Shown: positions 52,501 through 61,500 of the stretch, piece by piece
Layout: every line of letters begins with the position of its first letter
Position numbering within the stretch: the stretch's first letter is position 1
DNA from: Ashinkailepas kermadecensis
Lineage: Eukaryota; Arthropoda; Thecostraca; Neolepadidae
Length of the DNA stretch: 64,000 bases
Assembly: GCA_034440615.1 (NCBI GenBank)
Contig: JAOTOM010004564.1
Location: 124,001-188,000 of the forward strand
Direction: 5' to 3'
Notes under the pieces: generated by a model
What the model was told of the DNA's origin: nothing
The model's database searches: none
What the model saw: the letters and a program-made list of their open reading frames with translations, nothing else
Program-made: the position numbers and the translations under genes

Positions 52501-55500
52501 CTCAACCACTCACCACCGCCACCATCACCACCAATCACTCACCCACTCACCACCACCACCACCACTCACTCAACCACCACCACCACCACTCACTCAACCA
52601 CCACCACCACCACCACCACTCACTCAACCACTCACCAACACCACTCACTAGCTTCCGCTCTATGTGCGACAATGTTGACGACATGAAAACCAGTATTTGG
52701 CTCGTATTGCGCTGTTTATCTCGAGAGCAAGACGTATGGTTTATGAATTTCTTATCATGAATTGACGCACATGATCGCCAACGTTGTACCAACGTGTAGT
52801 GCCTGCATAGTGGCAACAGAGACTCGCCGTTGCCCGCCAACCTTGTGTTAGACTAGTCGGTTGGGCGCCAAATGACCGAGTAGTCGGCGCGCCCTTAAGC
52901 CCAAATAATCAATCAATCGATTAGACTAGTCGGTTCCGATGTCTGTCGCTTTCGCCACGTTGGACGACCATGATGGTGACGCGACGTGGCGTGGTCTGGT
53001 GGGAAGGTGACGTCGTTCGGTGGTACAGTGACGTGATCTGGTGACAGTGATGTCGTTTAGTGGTGCAGTGACGTGGTCTGGTGATACAGTGCCGTGTTTC
53101 GGAGATACAGTAATGTGTTTTGGAGATACGTTGACCTAACCTGGTCTGGTGGTGCGGCAGAACTGAAGCCACCGGCGACGGTGACCCCCAGTCGCCACGG
53201 ACACAAGATGCCCAGTCGCCACCCGACTCGACGCCGGTCGCCGGCTCAGCGGAGACGTCCGACCTCGACCTCAGGTCAGCCGGATGTGTCAACAGTGAAG
53301 AGCTGCGAACGGCACCGCTCCCCTCTGGTTCTTCCAGTAGCTGTATTGTGATGGTGTTATTCCGCGAAATCTACTAGTTAGCATTTGGACTTGACATCCC
53401 TGCATCAGTCATTTTATACCGGCAACGTTGCCGATAGCAGTCGATGCTGCGACGAGGGCTTGTATTCAGCGCAATGTTCCTCGTGGACGAAAGCCGTGCT
53501 TCCTCATAGATAACGTGCTCAACTTTAAATCTAAACGTGTTAGAAGCTCGGTACCTATCGGATTGTCTACTCTACCCTCACCAAGGCGGTGTCGATGGTT
53601 TCAATCTCTACATGGCATTTGCAGTCGATTGCGTCGAAACGAATGAGGTGTGAACGAATGAGGTAGGTGGCTTATTTTCTGCTGCAGTAGTTCATAAGTC
53701 AGAAGCTGTGGCCCCTAGGGCCGGTTGTACCCTATTTATGAGGCTGTTCAAAGATAGGCTGAGCGGTGGTACCTGCTGTGAGTCTGACACCGTGACGGTG
53801 ACCGTCCGTGCCTTTGGCCCCGTGACCGACGGTGGCTTTGGCCGGCGCAGTGTGGTGCTGGAGACGCCAATCGTGGTGGTACCCGAGGGCGCCGGCAGTC
53901 GGCGAGTGCTGGTGGCCCACCTGGGCCGGATCGCGCTCACCAGTCGGCCGGCCGACCTGCAGCGATTCGAGGTGCGCGGCATGAACCTGTACTCGCTCGA
54001 CCTGGATCGCGTCCTGCGCGCCAGAAACCTCAGGTCAGTGACGCAGCAGCGAAGGCCGGGGCCCTTGGGTCAGTGTAACTGGTGACACTGACTGAGACCG
54101 GGGACTTTGGGTCAGTATAACTCGTGACAGGGACTGGGGACCTCAAGTGAGTGTTACTGGTGGCAGGGACTGAGACCGGGGACTTTGGGTCAGTATAACT
54201 CGTGACAGGGACTGGGGACCTCAAGTGAGTGTTACTGGTGACAGGGACTGAGACCGGGGACCTTGAGTCAGTGTAACTGGTGACAGGGACTGGGGACCTC
54301 GGGTGAGTGTTACTGGTGGCAGGGACTGAGACCAGGGACGGTGAGTCAGTGTGACTGGTGACAGGGACTGGGGACCTCGGGTGAGTATGACTGGTGGCAG
54401 GGACTGAGACCAGGGACCGTGAGTCAGTGTGACTGGTGACAGGGACTGAGGACCTCGGGTGAGTATGACTGGTGGCAGGGATTGAGACCGGGGACCTCGG
54501 GTCAGTGTGACGGCGACTGGGACTGGGGATCTTTCATCGGTAAGATCGGTGACAGGGAGTGAGATCGTGAACCTTGGGTCATCGTCATGGGAACTAAGGA
54601 ACTCAGAGACTTTAGGAGCTAAGCAATATAGCCAGTATTTCTGAGTTATATCACACATCCGTTATTAAGTAGACGGATGATGTACCCCTGAGTACATTGC
54701 GCGCCAGTGCAGCTTAATACCGTGTGTTAAGCTGCATTGCAATTCACTGTGTGGTAGAACACTGACTATCTCCCCTCGCTATAATCGGTTGTGTAGCGCC
54801 CCTGCCATAGTCCGCTGTGTAACGGCCGGCCCCCTTCTGCAGTCCGCGGCGCGCGTTCACCACGCTGCGCGCTGACGAGCTGTACGACGCGCGCTGTTGC
54901 GGTGACCCCATCCTGTACGACACGGCTCTGGAGGTGTCGCTGCGCCGGGTGGACCTGCCTGATCCGATCACACCGGCCACACACCGGCAGACACTGCAGG
55001 TCAGGGTCGCCACTGGTCAAGTCAAGGTCGGCACGTGAGCCGGTCCTGCGGACATACAGCCGCTCCTCCCGTGGATCAGCCGATCATGTCAGAGGAAATA
55101 TTGATCCGGAATATTAAGCCGGAGAAGCCATCGTTTAGGGACTGTTGGCGAGGCGTATTTCTACGTCCGGAAGTGGTTTGCTAGGGATGAACTCTCGGCG
55201 ATGCGCTGCGGGACATCTCAGGTTCGAGGGTACCTCTGGTTGATCATAGTCGAGCGAACGGGAGTGGCCCGTGGCGGAGAGCGACACGTGTGATGCGAGG
55301 CGGCCGGTGGTGGTGTGGCTCATGGCAATTGACGTTGTTGTGACAGACGGACGGTGATGACGTTTGATTAGAAGTAAATCGATTGGCGTGGATCATTATG
55401 ACCCGTGATGGCGAGTAATCCTCTCGTCGTGGCTCTGATGCCGCAGCTAGAGGAGACTGGCGGTGACATCTGTCGGCCAGTAGCGGTCGCGCCGTGACCC

Positions 55501-58500
55501 CAGGTGGACGGCCAGAGGTGGCTGCTGGTGACTTCTGGCGGCTGGTAACAGTCGCGCCGTGACCCCAGGTGGACGGCCGGAGGTGACTTCTGGTGGTGAC
55601 CTCTGGCGGCCAGTAACGGTCGCGCCGTGACCCCAGGTGGACGGCCGGAGGTGACTTCTGGTGGTGACCTCTGGCGGCCAGTAACGGTCGCGCCGTGACC
55701 CCAGGTGGACGGCCGGAAGTGACTTCTGGTGGTGACCTCTGTCGGCCAGTAACGGTCGCGCCGTGACCTGAGGTGCACGGCCTGACTTCTGGCGGCCAGT
55801 AACGGCCGCGCCGTGACCCCAGGTGGACGGCGAGAGGTGGCTGTCGGTGACTTCGGGCGGTCAGTAACGGCCGCGCCGTGACCCCAGGTGGACGGCCAGA
55901 GGTGACTGGCGGTGACCTCTGTCGACCAGTAACGGTCGCGCTGTGACCTCAGGTGGACGGCCAGTTCGTCACTCCGGTGCGGCTGTCGGTGCTGAAGTCG
56001 CAGTATGAGCAGATCCTGCGGACGCTGGACCAGCTGACCGTGCCGTCGGCCGACGACGACGGTGTCGGCGCCGACGACGGGCAGTCGCAGCAGGAGGGTA
56101 CGTGGCGGCCCGATCGGCAGCCGACGCCACCGACGGCCGGGCTGCTGACGTGGCGTTCGACTTTCCCGGCGCTATTGCGGTGTGGGAAAGTGACGACGTC
56201 GCGTGGTTCTCGCAGCTAAGCTCATCGTAGCGGGACTGCACGGTTTTCTCTGGACTGCGCAGCACTCGGGAGTGTCAATTTAAGCACTGTGTTCAACTAT
56301 GGCCGACTGAGTTATACATTCGATTCGGTTGTGGTGTGTGCACCTGTGCGTTTTGCTGAGCATGAGTCGAGTGGGCGGTATGTTGTGACGGTGACTGATT
56401 CGCTGTTTCGTCCCTCGTTCCGACCAGACGAAGGTGACGCGGCCGGAATTGCCGCTGAAGACGCACCGGATAGGAAAGTGCCTGTCACGCAGAGCCTGAG
56501 CGTACCCATCCATGGTGAGGATATACAGAACCAGGACATCCATGCGATATGAGGACATACGGTACCAGGGCATGTGCATGCATGGGGAAGACATGCAATA
56601 ACTAGAGCATACACATGCATGACGAATACATACAGAACCAGGCATCCCCAGCCCTGGTAAGGTCGCACAGAGTTAGGGCATACTGTGAGGATATTGAGAA
56701 CCAGGTATGCTCATTCAGGATTAGCTGGAACCAGCGACTGCTTTTGATCATAAAGCTTGTTGAATATACGCATGACGTTTCGACTACTCTGACATGCTGC
56801 AGTCCCCATGGAATAGAACCATTTTACTTCAAAACCGGAAAACACCGATGAGACGTATTTCTCATGGAATGCTTAATTCAAGTGGTCCATGTTTTGGAAA
56901 TATCGCTGTTTTGTGATGGCCTGCACACGGGCGTGGAGCGACCTCTTTGCTCTTACTGGCACCGGGGGTAACCACTGTTGGTTTTCGTTATTAATTTCGC
57001 ATTGCTGGACCGAATAAGGACCTATCCTCCATCACATCGCAGCCGACCCTGCCCCCTCCCCCCTGTGAGTTAACCTCAAGCCTGGCATTCCCTCGCAGGC
57101 TCGTTCCAGCTGCCCGAGTTCGAGATGGAGCTGCGCAGTGACATGGGCGGCGGCGAGGCGCGAGGTCTGGTGACCCTCACCCTCAGTCGGCTGTCGCTGA
57201 CGTACGACCGTCTGCAGACAGAGCTGACCCAACTGGAGGTCACACTGCAGGAGGTCACCATGGAGGACCTGCTGCAGGAGCCGACGGCGGCGCACAGATA
57301 CCTGCTGACCTCGCACGATTCGTGAGTCACGCCACAAATACCTGCTGGCCTCACATGACTCGTGAGTCACGGCACAGATACCTGCTGACCTCACACGACT
57401 CGTGAGTCGTACCACATATACCTGCTGACCTCACACGACTCGTGAGTCGTACCACATATACCTGCTGACCTCACACGACTCGTGAGTCACACCACGGATA
57501 CCAGCTGACCTCACACGACTCGTGAGTCGCACAATAGATACCTACTGTGTGGTGGCCTACCGTCGCCCTTACTTGACACCGATACGTTTATGCATGGCCC
57601 GACTGACGTAGTTATGGGCGCTGTATTGCCCATGCGGTTGATGCGCCCTTAAACCCTAATCACAACTGTGTGGTGGCAGTGCTCGTGTTGTGTCGTCGGG
57701 CAGCTGCGGTATTGTGGTGTTTGCTTGCTGTGTGTTTTTTTCGTGTCTGACAGCTGCTGAGTAGCAGTGTGCTGTTTGTCCGTCTGACTGCAGCTACTGT
57801 GTGCTGTTTGTCCGTCTGACTGCAGCTATTGTGTGCTGTTTGTCGGTTTGATAGCAGCTATTATGTGTTGTTTGTCCGTCTGACAGCAGCCATTATGTAC
57901 AGTTTGTCCGTCTGACGGCAGCTGTTGTGTGGTGTTTGCCTAGTGTTTTGGCCGTGGTGGGGCGTGTGTGTTACATTTACGGCTGCCGTGTGGTGTTTGT
58001 CTCGTCTGATGCCTGCCCTGTGACCGTCAGCCGTGTGTGTCACATTGACGGCTGCCGTGTGGTGTTTGTCTCGTCTGATGCCTGCCCTGTGACCGTCAGC
58101 CGTGTGTGTCACATTGACGGCTGCCGTGTGGTGTTTGTCTCGTCTGATGCCTGCCTTGTGACCGTCAGCCGTGTGTGTCACATTGACGGCTGCCGTGTGG
58201 TGTTTGTCTCGTCTGATGCCTGCCTGTGACCGTCAGCCGGTGTGTCACATTAACGGCTGCCGTGTGGTGTTTGTCTCGTCTGATGCCTGCCCTGTGACCG
58301 TCAGCCGTGTGTGTCACATTGACGGCTGCCGTGTGGTGTTTGTCTCGTCTGATGCCTACCCTGTGACCGTCAGACGGTCGGTGCGGCGGCCGTCGGCGGT
58401 CAGCTCGTTCCTGTCCGCCTCGTGTCCGGACATTGCCGCCGTACTGGTGGACCGCGAGGAGAGCGGCCCGCTGGAGACTCCCAGCGGCAGTCTGCCTGCC

Positions 58501-61500
58501 AGACTCAACGGTGTTGGTCTCCTCGGTGCTGGTGGCGGACCACGGCGTCTGCAAGGTATGCTGACACTCCACGCGACCACACCGGTCACTTCGTCTAAAG
58601 ACCAAATACCTTTTACGTAGATGTTATTCTGATAAATTATGCAAAGGATGGAGATTAAATGTTTTTTCTTCATTTGATAGTGTCATGAGCAACTGATATA
58701 TCAAATCAAGTAGGTCACGGCAAGCCGGCTTTATGATTACTAGGCAGTGACATTTGCACTATTTTTAAAGATGTCGAAGATAGTCGAAGTCGCACTCAAT
58801 CGCTCCGTTGCGCTTGTAACTTTGCACGAATAGCCAAGTGTGGCGACTACGGCACGCACGTGACTAGGGTTACTACTAGATTTATTTATGTCTGCCACTT
58901 CACCAGCGATAACTGAACGCGGTTTTGTGGAGAGGTCATGACCTAATCAATGCGTAAACCATCGAGCAATGAATCAAATGTCATGACAATGTATGCCTAA
59001 GGTGACAGCGTCTGATGTTAACCCGGTGTTAGCCGACATAGGTCGGGCCTGACTTCTGACCCGAGGCTGGCCACCGAGCCCTCATGTCTTTCGATGTCAC
59101 CTTGACCTGACCTGAATTTGAGCTGATTTGACCGCTGACCCGTGATTTGTGACCCTTCGTCAACGTCCTTGCGCCTACCGACACTGCATTGACCTGACAT
59201 TTGACCCGCCGCTAGTGCGCCGGTTTCCGCCGACGTGGCACTGATCTGAATTCTGAGCCGACTTGACCTGACCTTTGGTCGGTCGCCAGAGTCCCGGTGT
59301 CCTCCGACACCGGCGGGCGGTCCGCGCCGGCCGACCTCGCCGCCACGGCCGCCGGAGCGCGCGCTGATCCAGTGCACGGCCGTCCTGCGGGGCGGCCGCG
59401 CCGCCGTCAGCCGCACCGTCGACCTCAACTTCAACTGTCTCGACGTGGTCGTCAGCCCACAGTCGTGGGTCATGGTGCTGGACTTCTTCGGCGGTCCGCC
59501 GCAACCCGAGATTACGGTGAGTCGCTGCGGGCTGTATGGCGGGAGCTCACGGTGGGTCTCGCTGCGGACTGTATAGCGGGAGCTCACGGTAGGTCTCACC
59601 GCGGACTGTATGGCGGGAGCTCACGGTAGGTCTCGCTGCGGACTGTATGGCGAAAGCTCACGGTGAGTCGCTGCGGACTGTATGGCGGGAGCTCACGGTG
59701 GGTCTCGCTGCGGACTGTATGGCGAGAGCTCACGGTGGGTCTCGCTGCGCACTGTATGGCGGGAGCTCACGGTGGGTCTCGCTGTGGACTGTATGGCGGG
59801 AGTTCACGGTGGGTCTCGCTGCTGAATGTGTGGCGAGAGCTCACGGTGAGTCGCTGCGGACTGTATGGCGGGAGCTTACGGTTGGTTTGCTGCGATATGC
59901 GGTGTTCACGGTGAGTCGCTGCGGACTGTATGGCGGGAGCTTACGGTTGGTCTCACTGCGGACTGTATGGCGAGAGTTCACGGTGCGTCTCATTGTGGAC
60001 TGTATGGCGGGAGCTCACGGTAGGTCTTAGTGTGGACTGTGCGATTGGTGTTAGCCTCAGGTCTTGACGCCGCGTGAACGCGGCGTCTGCATGCGGTTGC
60101 GATTCATTTCACGACTCCATCTTATTTACGACTGCATTGCATATCCTGCTAGCGCTCATTGTCTGTGCCATGATCGGCCCGATCTCGGCTTGCTATGTGA
60201 GATCAATAGGGTCTACACATGTTCTACCATCTTGCTGCTCCGTATCGGACGGTACCACGGCCGACACCGCGTGCTCCGTGTCCGGGGTGTAGTCGCCGAG
60301 CGGTGACCAGCACCGCGACCGACATCGCGTACCCCGTGTCCGGGGTGTAGTCGCCGAGCGGTGACGAGCACCGCGACCGACACTGCGTGCCTAGTCTCCG
60401 GAGTTTAGTCGCCGAGCGGTGACCAGCACCACGGCCGACACTTTGTGCCCCGTGTCGGGAGTGTAGTCGCCGAGCGGTGACCAGCACCACGGCCGACACT
60501 GCGTGATCCGTCTCAGGGGTGTAGTCGCCGAGCGGTGACCAGCACCACGGCCGACACTGCGTGCTCCGTCTCCGGGGTGTAGTCGCCGAGCGGTGACCAG
60601 CACCGCGACCGCTGCGCGCCGGCAGGTGTCTCCGGAGCCGGGCGCGCTGCGCAGCGCCTCCCGGCCCGCCTTCGCCGACGGCAGCCAGCAGGCGACGGAG
60701 ATCCTGGTGCGGGTACACTCGCTCAGTCTGCTGCTCAACCAGCCGGGCTGCGGCGCCCTGGCGCGCGCCACGGTCACCGACTACAGCAGCCGCACCGTCT
60801 CGTCGGCCGACCGGGCCGACACGTCCGGCCGCCTGGGCGCCCTCAGCATGGTGGACCTCACCGCTCACGGCGCCCTCTACAGGGAGAGATTCGTCACCAG
60901 CGGACCGGAGGCGGTGCATTTCGATTTTGTCAAGTGAGTGGCAGCAGCGGTTGTGTTTGCCGTGGTGTTGCACACACTTTGTGTGTGCTGTTTTGTCTCA
61001 GCGCGCGTAGTTGTGTCCAATATTTCGCGTTGGATTTGAATAGGCGTGCGACCGCACCAATGTGTTTCATATCATACGAAACAAACGCAGGCAAAGTATA
61101 AAAGAGTGATGGGACTTGCCTGTATTGTTATGCTTAGCACGGATCGCATTGTTCGATTTTGTCCGACCTCTGACTGGGGCGCGCCCCTGTCCGCCAGGTA
61201 CCACGCACCGGACGTGGCCCTGCGACGCGCGTGCGATATGGAGCTGCGCCTGCAGATGGCCTCGGTGCTGTACGTGCACACGCAGCGATTCCTGACGGAG
61301 CTGCTGCAGTTCTGCGCGCACTTCAGCCAGCTGCAGGACCTGCTGGACACGCTGCGAGCCGCCTCCGCCGGCGACGACGTGAGAGCACGCGAGAACGGCG
61401 GGAAATACCGAGCTGGTGCTCTCGTGCCACCCGTCCACACTGCATTACGTTCTGCAATATGTTCTGCCTGAAGTTTTAGGTTTTCTGACTGAAGTTTTTC

